Positions 9,489 to 19,762 of a DNA stretch of 64,000 nt are shown here, piece by piece. A model generated the notes under the pieces. That model saw nothing but the letters and a program-made list of their open reading frames with translations, made no database searches and had not been told where the DNA came from. The DNA lies in assembly GCF_026241755.1 (NCBI RefSeq), contig NZ_JAPJDA010000021.1:18640-82639 (forward strand), read 5' to 3'. The stretch's first letter is position 1; the number at the start of each line of letters is the position of its first letter. This DNA comes from Salinimicrobium profundisediminis. GTDB lineage: Bacteria; Bacteroidota; Bacteroidia; Flavobacteriales; Flavobacteriaceae. A program made the position numbers and the translations under genes.

Positions 9489-10016
9489 ATGAGTACATTT
9501 TCCACCATTAGTATTAAAATAGAAACCGCTAGAAGGTTTCGTGCATTCTGCAGGGAGACGGGAGGATCAAATACGGAAATACTGGAGCTTGTGTTGGATT
9601 ATTTTCAGAAGTACCAGATTTCGCCCCGTCATAAAGCTAAAATAGATTTACCAGCCTTGGATGAAAAAATACAAAAGCGGCTTAATGCTATAGTAGCTAT
9701 AATAAAGGAAATAGAAAAAACCCAAACCCAGCCTACTCTTGCGATGTTACAGCTACTTTTTGATCCTGCTCAGGCAACTTCTGTTCCTTCTACCCGTCTT
9801 CCACTGCCTCCTACACAGGAAAGAGCTACTTCAGTAAAATCTAAAGAAAATCTGTCCGGTTCGGAGATTAGAGTCTACGAGGAGATTAAAAAGGATCTTG
9901 AGTATATACTGAGTAAAGTAATCTATGACAAGAGGACGTTTGGTCCCGATAGATATGTGCTTGAAATGGCAGGAGAAGAGCTGGAAAGAATGAAAAGAAA
10001 ATTAAACTCCTATTGA
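9489..10016 (+). CDS. bfmA: BfmA/BtgA-type mobilization accessory protein
   Basis: A 175-residue protein at the head of the mobilization operon. The N-terminus (STISIKIETARRFRAFCRETGGSNTE, positions about 5-30, quoted as two overlapping motifs: STISIKIETARRFR and FCRETGGSNTE) has the strand-helix-helix pattern of ribbon-helix-helix DNA-binding proteins. The middle is a Pro/Thr-rich linker and the C-terminus (about 120-175) is a charged helix. By position and composition it matches BfmA/BtgA-type proteins of Bacteroidetes mobilizable elements, which assemble with the relaxase at oriT. It is separated by 1 nt from the relaxase gene. It may also autoregulate through the palindrome at 9433-9473 (inference). 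Confidence 0.75.
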   Translation: MSTFSTISIKIETARRFRAFCRETGGSNTEILELVLDYFQKYQISPRHKAKIDLPALDEKIQKRLNAIVAIIKEIEKTQTQPTLAMLQLLFDPAQATSVPSTRLPLPPTQERATSVKSKENLSGSEIRVYEEIKKDLEYILSKVIYDKRTFGPDRYVLEMAGEELERMKRKLNSY

Positions 10017-10017
10017 A

Positions 10018-11043
10018 ATGTACCTTACCATCTCCCCCCAAAAAATAGGAGGCAATTTCACCAGTAGTGTTGCTGACTTTGTGACTTATCTTGAAAAGGA
10101 GAATCGGGATCAACCCCTTGAGAAAATGAGTTATTTCTTTAACCAAACCGGAAATCAAATTTCGGAGCAACAGGTAATTGGAGAAATAGATGCCAATGCG
10201 GCTAAACTCAGGAAAACTGAACCCAGGTATTACTCTCTAACCATTAATCCCAGTCAGTATGAACTCAGGCATATCCAGAATAACTCAGCGTCTCTAAGGG
10301 AATACACCTTACAGGTCATGAAGGATTATGCTAAAGCCTTTAACCGGGAGATTGAGGGAAAACCAGTGAGTATAGAAAATCTCAAATTTTTCGCAAAAAT
10401 AGAATATCAGCGCAGTTATCATTATTACGATAAAGAAATTAGAGAGAACAGCCCCTACATCAAGAGGTTAGTAAAATTAGAACATGACCTGGTAAAAATC
10501 AGGAGAGGAGATATGGATGGAGATCTTCAAAAGATAAAAAAAGAAATCAGTCAACTTAAAAAGGAAATCCCACACAAAATTGGTAAAGCTTATATTAAAG
10601 AAGGGATGCTGAAGCCAGGACTTCAAACCCATGTTCATGTAATTGTCAGTCGGAAAGATGCCACGAACCGCTACAGCCTTTCTCCGGGCAGCAAATACAG
10701 GTCTTCTGCTGTTGAGATGCACGGCAGGACAGTAAAAAGGGGGTTTGACAGGAATCAGTTCTTTCAAAGTGCAGAAAAGACTTTTGACAGGATGTTTCAG
10801 TACCAAAGAAATTTTGTAGAAAAATATACTTCCAGGAAAGAGCTGCAAAATAATCCCGGGCTGTATTATTCAAGACTTATGAAGTTACCACTGAATGAAA
10901 GACAGTTAGCTTTTAAAGTACTCAGAACTGCTGGTATGACACTGCCTGCTACCGGGTTCACACCAGCCCAGGTACAACTGGCCATCAAAAATTTCAGACA
11001 AGCAATAGGGTTAGCTGTGAGGTCATCTTCCATTCATTACTGA
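10018..11043 (+). CDS. mobB: MobB-family relaxase
   Basis: A 341-residue protein that would nick oriT and lead the transferred strand. It has the arrangement of Bacteroidetes MobB/DUF5712-type relaxases: an N-terminal region beginning YLTISPQKIGGNFTSSV, a central basic coiled helical segment (about 145-190), and THVHVIVSRKD (about 204-214) as the HUH-like metal-binding motif (His205 and His207). Candidate catalytic tyrosines include Tyr24 and the cluster near 134-137, but I cannot decide between them. Its stop overlaps the start of the coupling-protein gene by 1 nt, so the three mob genes form one translational unit. Confidence 0.8.
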   Translation: MYLTISPQKIGGNFTSSVADFVTYLEKENRDQPLEKMSYFFNQTGNQISEQQVIGEIDANAAKLRKTEPRYYSLTINPSQYELRHIQNNSASLREYTLQVMKDYAKAFNREIEGKPVSIENLKFFAKIEYQRSYHYYDKEIRENSPYIKRLVKLEHDLVKIRRGDMDGDLQKIKKEISQLKKEIPHKIGKAYIKEGMLKPGLQTHVHVIVSRKDATNRYSLSPGSKYRSSAVEMHGRTVKRGFDRNQFFQSAEKTFDRMFQYQRNFVEKYTSRKELQNNPGLYYSRLMKLPLNERQLAFKVLRTAGMTLPATGFTPAQVQLAIKNFRQAIGLAVRSSSIHY

Positions 11044-12650
11044 TGATTTCGGCTTTATACATACTATGGATGGTCATTTACACAAGCATTTGCAGCCTGT
11101 TTATTCTTCACTTAAAACAGTTCAGAAAAGGTGTTCTTTTTAATCAGGCCTTCCTATTGTATCTCAGCTATTGCTTACTCCCAGACCCAGTCAATTTAGC
11201 TATGCTCTTAGAACTTTCCTTAAAATTATTTTTACCGGCATCAGCTTTAAATCTGTGTTTGTATTGTTTTGTCTCACCACAAAATGAAGCATCATCATCA
11301 GTAAAAAAGTACAGAGCCAATCTTCCCCTGGCAACGGGAAACCTGGTATTAGACAACTTGAGGAGAGGAGTTTCCATTATTGGAGCTGCAGGAAGCGGCA
11401 AGACAGAAAGTGTGGTATATAGTCTACTAAGGCATTTCAAAAAATATTCCTTTAGTGGTCTACTACACGATTATAAAAATTTTGAACTCACAGAGATCGC
11501 CTATCCCCTTTTTAAATCCGGGAAAATTCCTTTTTACATTATCTCCTTTGACCGCATATACCACAGGGTCAATCCTATTGCTCCAAGATATATGATTGAT
11601 GAAGAAAGTGTCAATGAAGTATCGAGGGTACTTCTGGAAAACCTCCTGGAACAAAAAGAACTTCTCGCATCAGGTAGCACTAAATTCTTTAATGATGCCG
11701 TGGAAGGATTAGTTGGAGGCATGATCTGGAAATTAAAATCTGATTATCCTGAGTACTGCACCCTCCCCCACCTTATAGCAGTTTACCAGAGCATGGATAC
11801 CCCGGAGCTGGTTAGCTTTCTCAGCGGCAATATCACCTCGAGGTCAATGGCAGATGCGTTTATTAGTGGGATTGCATCAGAACGTCAGACTGCAGCTGTT
11901 AAGAGCAGTCTTGCCAATGCATTAAAAAAAATCTGTACCCAAAGGATCTTTATGGCCCTTTCCAAAGATGAAGTGCCTTTAGATATTAATAATCCTGAGA
12001 ACCCGGCAATAGTTTCCATAGTCAATAATCCCAAATATGAAACCGCCTATTCCCCGGTCATAGCGACTACCATACATACTATCACAAAGCAGATGAGCAT
12101 CCGGCAGCGCGATGCTTCCTTCCTACTCATGGAGGAGGCCCCTACCCTTCGTCTTTTGCATATGCATCGCATACCGGCAACCTTACGCAGTTATAACATA
12201 TCCACTATTTATGTAATGCAGGACAAAATTCAGAATGATCTGCTTTACGGGGAAAAAGCCAGTAAAGCAATATTAAGTAATCTGTCATACCAATTTTTTG
12301 GAAAAGTAAATGATCCCGACACAGCGAAATACTACGAACAGTTCTTTGAAATTGTACAGAAGGAAAGCATTAGTATCCACCAGGGAGGAAGCCTTAATTT
12401 CGATACCCGGTTTACCAAAAGCCATAGGGACAGTACCAGGATTCGATTTGATGCCTTCTTCCGATTAAAAGCAGGAGAATTTGTGAGTTTTGCCGATGGC
12501 AAAGAGAAAAGAGTAAAATTCCCATATCCAAGAATGCGGAAAGAATTACCTGAAAAATTTATTGAATATTCAGAAGAAGAAATAAGAAATAATTACTACA
12601 GAATATTCCAGGAGGTCCGGGATGAAATCCTGAACAAGAAGAGCAATTAA
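11043..12650 (+). CDS. mobC: MobC/VirD4-type coupling ATPase
   Basis: A 535-residue type IV coupling protein that would bring the relaxase-DNA complex to the mating pore. Two or three N-terminal hydrophobic segments (about 1-20, 34-48 and 60-77) anchor it in the inner membrane. The ATPase domain has Walker A GAAGSGKT (114-121) and Walker B FLLMEEA (360-366), and the C-terminal SFADGKEKRVKFPYP is typical of the family. It is the last gene of the bfmA-mobB-mobC operon. The matching mating-pore genes lie 15-22 kb away on the other strand (27.9-34.7 kb), with cargo genes between. Confidence 0.88.
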   Translation: MISALYILWMVIYTSICSLFILHLKQFRKGVLFNQAFLLYLSYCLLPDPVNLAMLLELSLKLFLPASALNLCLYCFVSPQNEASSSVKKYRANLPLATGNLVLDNLRRGVSIIGAAGSGKTESVVYSLLRHFKKYSFSGLLHDYKNFELTEIAYPLFKSGKIPFYIISFDRIYHRVNPIAPRYMIDEESVNEVSRVLLENLLEQKELLASGSTKFFNDAVEGLVGGMIWKLKSDYPEYCTLPHLIAVYQSMDTPELVSFLSGNITSRSMADAFISGIASERQTAAVKSSLANALKKICTQRIFMALSKDEVPLDINNPENPAIVSIVNNPKYETAYSPVIATTIHTITKQMSIRQRDASFLLMEEAPTLRLLHMHRIPATLRSYNISTIYVMQDKIQNDLLYGEKASKAILSNLSYQFFGKVNDPDTAKYYEQFFEIVQKESISIHQGGSLNFDTRFTKSHRDSTRIRFDAFFRLKAGEFVSFADGKEKRVKFPYPRMRKELPEKFIEYSEEEIRNNYYRIFQEVRDEILNKKSN

Positions 12651-12732
12651 TAAGAAGTCATTGTATGAAATAAAAACGGGTATGTAACATTCTAGAACAA
12701 ATGCATCTAAAGAGAAAACAAATACTTTAAAA

Positions 12733-13572
12733 ATGAAACAAACTTTACTTTGCCTAAGTTTATTAGTTCTAAGCCTAAAGGCTTTTCCCCAACAAAGTTT
12801 CAATGTCAGTATAAAGGGTAATGGACAACCGGTACTGATATTCCCTGGTTTTACCAGTACCCCAGAAGCATTTACTACAATTATTGACGTTTTGTCTGAA
12901 GATTATGAAGTACATGCTTTTACCTTTGCCGGTTTTGGAGAGGTGCCTCCAATAGACTTTCCCTGGCTGAAGACAATCCAACAGGATATTCTACAATATA
13001 TTAAAGAAAATAATCTAAATAACCCTATAATAATTGGTCATAGTATGGGTGGTACTTTGGGGCTTTGGCTTGCCACCAAAACCCCTGAAATCTCCCAATT
13101 AATAGTTATTGATGCCCTTCCTGCTATGGGAGCTTTGATGATACCAAATTATGATAGTTCAGTTATTCATTATGACACACCATATAACCAACAATTACTG
13201 ACTATGGACACCACTGCATTTAAGGCAATGGCATTTCAAATGGCCAGAAGAATGTCCTTAAATGAAGAGCAACACGAGAAAATAGCCACCCGGATAATTC
13301 AGAGCGATCGCAAAACGTATGTATACGGATATACTGATTTATTAAAATGGGATTTAAGACCTGACTTAGACAAAATAAAAATACCTGTTACCATAATTGC
13401 AGCAACAGAAACTTATGGTGAAGCAACAGTTTCCAGGAACTTCAATAGTCAATATGAAAACTTAAATGGCTATAATCTTATAATGGCAGAAGGAGCGGCA
13501 CATTATATTATGTACGATCAGCCAGAATGGCTCTTAAATAAAATCCAGAAAGTATTAATTAGGAATGACTAA
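12733..13572 (+). CDS. exported alpha/beta-fold hydrolase
   Basis: A 279-residue alpha/beta hydrolase with a signal peptide (about residues 1-20, ending AFPQ). The nucleophile elbow is GHSMGG (Ser104), and the C-terminal catalytic His probably lies in EGAAHYIMYDQPEW (His near 263). An oxyanion-hole-type PGFTSTP occurs at 38-44. Substrate unknown; esterase or lactonase-like activities are possible. It is the first gene of a five-gene overlapping set: its stop lies inside the start of the sigma-factor gene (8-nt overlap). A lactonase or esterase placed with a sigma factor could be an output or a stress enzyme of that regulon (inference). Confidence 0.83.
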   Translation: MKQTLLCLSLLVLSLKAFPQQSFNVSIKGNGQPVLIFPGFTSTPEAFTTIIDVLSEDYEVHAFTFAGFGEVPPIDFPWLKTIQQDILQYIKENNLNNPIIIGHSMGGTLGLWLATKTPEISQLIVIDALPAMGALMIPNYDSSVIHYDTPYNQQLLTMDTTAFKAMAFQMARRMSLNEEQHEKIATRIIQSDRKTYVYGYTDLLKWDLRPDLDKIKIPVTIIAATETYGEATVSRNFNSQYENLNGYNLIMAEGAAHYIMYDQPEWLLNKIQKVLIRND

Positions 13573-14050
13573 GGAATTGCAGTTTAAAGATCTTTACACG
13601 GCTCACTACTCAAAAGTTATCCGGCTTTGTTTGGGTTACACCAATGGAAGGGAAGAAAAGGCAAAAGATTTGACCCAGGAGGTGTTTATTAAGATTTGGC
13701 AAAATCTGGATAAATTTAGGAGTGAAGCAAATATTAGCACTTGGATTTACCGCATTACGGTTAATACATGTTTGCAAGAGCTGCGGAAAAAAAAAGTGGT
13801 GCCTTTGGAAATAGATTTAGCATCTCATGAAATTATAAGTTCAAATAACGATGAAATACGCTACAAAAAAATGTATGAGTGCATCAACAAACTTTCTGCC
13901 GATAATAAAACGATTATATTTCTTGAATTAGAAGAAGTACCGCAAGCAGAAATCGCTGAAATAACAGGATATAGTCACCAGGCAATACGAACGCGTATTC
14001 ACCGAATTAAAGAACAACTTTCAAAATGTGTAACAGATGGAGGAATTTAA
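13565..14050 (+). CDS. ECF-type RNA polymerase sigma factor
   Basis: A 161-residue sigma-70 family factor of the ECF group. Region 2 is recognisable (about 10-75: LTQEVFIKIWQNLDKF and STWIYRITVNTCLQELRKKK) and region 4 (about 105-155) has the helix-turn-helix VPQAEIAEITGYSHQAIRTR. It overlaps both neighbours (8 nt with the hydrolase, 14 nt with the downstream membrane protein), which implies translational coupling. ECF factors are normally held by an anti-sigma factor encoded next door; the downstream gene with a cytoplasmic N-terminus and membrane helices is the natural candidate. Its targets are unknown. Confidence 0.88.
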   Translation: MTKELQFKDLYTAHYSKVIRLCLGYTNGREEKAKDLTQEVFIKIWQNLDKFRSEANISTWIYRITVNTCLQELRKKKVVPLEIDLASHEIISSNNDEIRYKKMYECINKLSADNKTIIFLELEEVPQAEIAEITGYSHQAIRTRIHRIKEQLSKCVTDGGI

Positions 14051-14591
14051 AAAAATAAAAAAACAGTGGGACAAAAGAGGCCTCCCACCTATCCCGGAAT
14101 CTGGTATTAGCAATATTGCCAGGAGAACAGAATATCTTAAACGGAAACAGCGTATTACCGGGGTTGTATTAGTAGTAACCATTGCAGTACTTATTGGATT
14201 TTACTTCTATTTATCTGCATATAAAAATACAGATCTGTTAATTGGTCTGGGGTTAATGGTTGGGAGTCTGGCTTTGAGGTTATTATTTGAGTATACCAAT
14301 AGCATAGAAAAGGAGAAATTACCTATTTATAGTCCAATGAAAGTATTCAAAAAAAGATTGACTGCTTATTACACTAGGAGAAAACGGATTCATTTTGTTC
14401 TTACACCAGTTCTTTTCACCACTTATGTGGTAGGTTTTTTTTGGCTTCTTCCTTTATTTGAGAGGAATTTATCCCAAAGTTTTTACTGGTATATATTGTG
14501 GTCGTCATTTTTTGTCTTTGCGGGGTTGGCAATTCTCATTTGGACACAAATCAAAAAAGAATTACAAATCTTAAAACATCTCCAAAAATGA
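14037..14591 (+). CDS. membrane protein, candidate anti-sigma factor
   Basis: A 184-residue protein with a charged cytoplasmic N-terminus of about 40 residues (EEFKKIKKQWDKRG...) and four hydrophobic segments (about 42-60, 66-82, 118-138 and 148-168), ending in a basic helix. It does not show a zinc-binding HxxxCxxC anti-sigma signature. Its position, overlapping the sigma-factor gene by 14 nt, makes a regulatory partner role plausible, but this is inference from context. It ends in an ATGA overlap with the next gene. Confidence 0.65.
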   Translation: MEEFKKIKKQWDKRGLPPIPESGISNIARRTEYLKRKQRITGVVLVVTIAVLIGFYFYLSAYKNTDLLIGLGLMVGSLALRLLFEYTNSIEKEKLPIYSPMKVFKKRLTAYYTRRKRIHFVLTPVLFTTYVVGFFWLLPLFERNLSQSFYWYILWSSFFVFAGLAILIWTQIKKELQILKHLQK

Positions 14592-15079
14592 AGAGGCTCC
14601 TTTTTAGCATTTTAATTATTGTAAATGCCATTATAACCACAGGTCTTTTAATCTATACAGTTAAAAACAATCAGCTCGAGGTAGATATGACCAACAAAAT
14701 ATTAACAGTTCGAGGTCTTGTTGTTATCGACTCTACCGGTACAGAACGGGTGATCATTGGTGCACATCTACCTCCGGCCCAATCTATAGGATATAGATTT
14801 TACAGAGGAGATAACTCTGGAGTCTCCGGAGTTATGCTTTATGATCACGAAGGACAAGAAAGAGGTGGTTATGTTACTGATGACTCGTATGGGAACGTCT
14901 TTTTCACTCTTGATTCAAAAATCTCCCAAAGGGTTTTATTTATGGCAGAACCTCAAGGTGCAGCCACACTAAGAATGTGGGGAAAGAATGGAAATGAAGT
15001 TAACCTGGGTGCTTCTGATGAAGGTTCCTGGTTGAATATCACAGAAAAAGGTAAAATGAAAAACATAGGGGACTTATGA
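14588..15079 (+). CDS. single-pass membrane-anchored beta-rich protein
   Basis: A 163-residue protein. The start at 14588 was chosen because it gives an ATGA overlap with the preceding stop and a clean N-terminal anchor (KRLLFSILIIVNAIITTGLL); an upstream ATG at 14498 lies in another gene. After the anchor the sequence is beta-strand-rich with many Gly residues (EQ-type LTVRGLVVIDSTGTERVIIG, then HEGQERGGYVTDDSYGNVFF). No family recognised. Its coupling to the sigma-factor operon suggests an extracytoplasmic component of the same response. It overlaps the next gene by 4 nt. Confidence 0.65.
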   Translation: MKRLLFSILIIVNAIITTGLLIYTVKNNQLEVDMTNKILTVRGLVVIDSTGTERVIIGAHLPPAQSIGYRFYRGDNSGVSGVMLYDHEGQERGGYVTDDSYGNVFFTLDSKISQRVLFMAEPQGAATLRMWGKNGNEVNLGASDEGSWLNITEKGKMKNIGDL

Positions 15080-16050
15080 ATTTTTGCAGAAAATTAGTGG
15101 TGACTTTTATCTCCATTTATATATGGGGTTGTAAACAGGAAGTTATAATTAAAGATGGAAAATTTACAGGAATTAATCCCGTCTCCCACACTGATGTAAT
15201 CTACAAAGGAAAAAGTGATACCGTTCTTGTTTCCACCTACGACGGCAAGATTTATGAAGTAATTAAAGGCAAGAGCTCAAAAAAACAATTAACAGCCATA
15301 AACGATGAAATCTATGCAATTGCTTACAATTCTGATAAAGATGAAATTTATGCTGCAACTTTAAATTCCGGGATTGCAGTAATTGATGTTTACAATGGGA
15401 ATATATTAAAATATTTACCGCTCAATGACTCCTGGGCGAAACAGCTGGTCTTTAATTCCGAAAATGGCATTTTAGCTACCTATGATTATAAGGGTAATCA
15501 TTACTTATGGAGGGTAAACGATGGTTTTAAAAGAATTCATACCCCTATAAAGTTACAAGAACTGAAACCCAGGCATATACATAATAATGGAGATATCTAT
15601 TTTGAGGATAAAAGAGGTTTTATTGTTTGGAATTACCAGACAAATTTTGAAGAAGAGAAAAGAACATTAAAGGGAGGATTGGCAGATATTGATAAAAACA
15701 AAGACCTTTTACTGATTAATGGCAAAGAATTCACACTTTACCGAACTACATCAGACAAAATTCAATTTACACTTCAACACCCGGACTGGCCAATTTATGT
15801 TCCCGAGAGAGATACGACTATAGACATACCATTAAGTTTAGAGATTGTTTCCGGGCAACTCAGTGAAAAATATATTTTTACATGTGGACTGGACAAATCA
15901 ATACGAAAGTGGGATAAACAATCAGGAGAATTGGTTAAAACCTATGGGCCGTTAAGAAATACACCGAGTGGAATTGCCATTACCGAAGATGAAATGCAAT
16001 TTGTAGTAACAGATTTAGGAGGCAATATTCTATTTCGGAATATTGATTAA
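15076..16050 (+). CDS. beta-propeller (WD40/quinoprotein-like) lipoprotein
   Basis: A 324-residue protein with a short lipoprotein signal (lipobox IYIWGCKQ, Cys about residue 17) and repeated blades of roughly 40 residues with patterns such as DTVLVSTYDGKIYEVIKG and TCGLDKSIRKWDKQSGELV, the last being typical of WD40 repeats. Probably a periplasmic or surface protein-interaction scaffold. It is the last gene of the sigma-factor operon and starts within the previous stop. The only gene after it is on the opposite strand, with a terminator hairpin between. Confidence 0.72.
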   Translation: MNFCRKLVVTFISIYIWGCKQEVIIKDGKFTGINPVSHTDVIYKGKSDTVLVSTYDGKIYEVIKGKSSKKQLTAINDEIYAIAYNSDKDEIYAATLNSGIAVIDVYNGNILKYLPLNDSWAKQLVFNSENGILATYDYKGNHYLWRVNDGFKRIHTPIKLQELKPRHIHNNGDIYFEDKRGFIVWNYQTNFEEEKRTLKGGLADIDKNKDLLLINGKEFTLYRTTSDKIQFTLQHPDWPIYVPERDTTIDIPLSLEIVSGQLSEKYIFTCGLDKSIRKWDKQSGELVKTYGPLRNTPSGIAITEDEMQFVVTDLGGNILFRNID

Positions 16051-16125
16051 AAAATGTATAGAAACCAGCACTAAATTACAACCTAAATCTCCAGAGTATA
16101 TAATCATTTTAGTTCCAGACCAACT

Positions 16126-16175
16126 TATAAAAAAGTGACCCAAGAAATGAAAAAATTTTCCTTTCAAGGGTCACT
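16126..16175 (-). terminator. rho-independent terminator of the alpha-glucan operon
   Basis: GGGTCACT (16168-16175) pairs with AGTGACCC (16134-16141); the interior also pairs through a GAAA/TTTC-rich second stem. On the minus strand the stem is followed by a T-rich run (complement of 16126-16133). It lies about 20 nt after the end of the last gene (susB), and between two convergent operons. Confidence 0.8.
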
Positions 16176-16194
16176 CACCTAACAATTCAACAAT

Positions 16195-18345
<2,151 letters not shown>

Positions 18346-19731
18346 CTATTTCTTATTTAGTACCAGGTATGTAAAAGGTTCTAAGCTCACTTGCTCTCCC
18401 AAAGATACCGAAGAGTTAGTAAAAACTTCTGTCCACTCCGAATTTCTGAAAACCGCAGGAAGTATATAATTCACCTCCTTGTTTCTTAGGTTAGACATTA
18501 CCAAAACTGTGTCACCTCCCTTTTCCATAGTAAAGACCACTACGTCGTCACTGCTGAAACTCTTCAACTCACCTCTCCTGATAGCTTCACTGGCATTACG
18601 GAATTTTATAATTTCTTTGTATTCCGAGAGCATTTCTTCATCTATGTTATTCCAATTAATAGGATCACGATCGAAAAACTCAAGCCTCTTATTAAAACCA
18701 ACTGCCTGACCATTATAGATCATTGGGACAGATCGTTGATAGGCAGCAACTACGAAAGCTGCCAATGATCCTTCATCTCCCCCAAAAAGTTCTTGAGGAG
18801 TACCATCTGAGAGATTTACATCATGGTTGGTAACATATTTAACTACTCGCTTGGAATCATCATAGACATTGGCATATAGTTCGGCATGTGCTTTCTGCAA
18901 CTCGGTCACTGGAGCACCATCCAAAAATACCTCTTTAAGAGCATCAAAATACCTGAACCCAAAAATGTAATCAAAACCTGCCCTGAGATGATCGGTACGA
19001 CCACCTTCAGCAAACATTAAAAGGTCCTGATTTTTTATACCTCTCAAAACGGGAACTGCTTCATTCCAAAAACTGAAGGGAACATAATCTGCCGCATCCA
19101 TTCTAAAACCATCAATATTTGCATTATAGATCCAATAAGACATTGCGTCTATCATTGCATCCTGAAGATCTTCATTCTCATAATTCAACTGAGCCACATC
19201 ATTCCAGTTGGTTCCCGGGGGTACTATAATATTCCCATCTTCGTCCTGCTGATAATATTCTGGATTTTCAGTAATCCAGACATTGTCCCAGGCAGTATGA
19301 TTGGCAACAAAATCCAGTATAACTGCAATACCTCTGTTATGAGCTTCCTCTACAAGGGAACGAAGATCTTCAAGAGAGCCAAATTCCGGATTAACTGCTT
19401 TGAAATCACGCACAGCGTAAGGTGACCCCAAACCACCTGCAGACCTTTCTTCACCTACAGGATAAACCGGCATAAGGTAGATTACATTTACGCCGAGGGA
19501 ATCAATATGATCCATTCGATCTATGACACCTTGCAGAGTTCCCTCCGCACTAAATGCACGAATATTCACCTGATAAATAGTGGCATCCTCGCTTGCAGGA
19601 ACCTCCTGGAACGGTGTACCATATTGTTCATAGCCGTTTGGATTTGATATAATGTTATCATCGGATTTTTCGCACGAAAGCAAAATATTGGATGAGAACA
19701 ACCATAAAATTATATATAAGTAGTTTTTCAT
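18346..19731 (-). CDS. GH13 alpha-amylase lipoprotein (SusG-like role)
   Basis: A 461-residue alpha-amylase family protein. It begins with a lipoprotein signal (lipobox NILLSCEK, Cys20), so it should be anchored in a membrane, and in this context probably at the surface. GH13 motifs: FVANHTAWD (region I), GFRMDAADYVP (nucleophile Asp212), LMFAEGG (acid/base Glu242) and YVTNHDVN (Asp304). It is shorter than SusG (about 690 residues) and lacks an inserted starch-binding module. It would cut starch or maltodextrin for uptake by the SusCD pair encoded upstream in the same operon. Confidence 0.92.
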   Translation of the reverse strand: MKNYLYIILWLFSSNILLSCEKSDDNIISNPNGYEQYGTPFQEVPASEDATIYQVNIRAFSAEGTLQGVIDRMDHIDSLGVNVIYLMPVYPVGEERSAGGLGSPYAVRDFKAVNPEFGSLEDLRSLVEEAHNRGIAVILDFVANHTAWDNVWITENPEYYQQDEDGNIIVPPGTNWNDVAQLNYENEDLQDAMIDAMSYWIYNANIDGFRMDAADYVPFSFWNEAVPVLRGIKNQDLLMFAEGGRTDHLRAGFDYIFGFRYFDALKEVFLDGAPVTELQKAHAELYANVYDDSKRVVKYVTNHDVNLSDGTPQELFGGDEGSLAAFVVAAYQRSVPMIYNGQAVGFNKRLEFFDRDPINWNNIDEEMLSEYKEIIKFRNASEAIRRGELKSFSSDDVVVFTMEKGGDTVLVMSNLRNKEVNYILPAVFRNSEWTEVFTNSSVSLGEQVSLEPFTYLVLNKK

Positions 19732-19762
19732 TATATTTTTTTTTTAAGGACTCAAGGCCCTG

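Noticed and set aside
14498..15079. Longer version of the membrane-anchored protein with start at 14498
   Set aside because: The extra 30 residues overlap another gene and do not form part of the signal anchor; the ATG at 14588 makes an ATGA overlap and a clean anchor.
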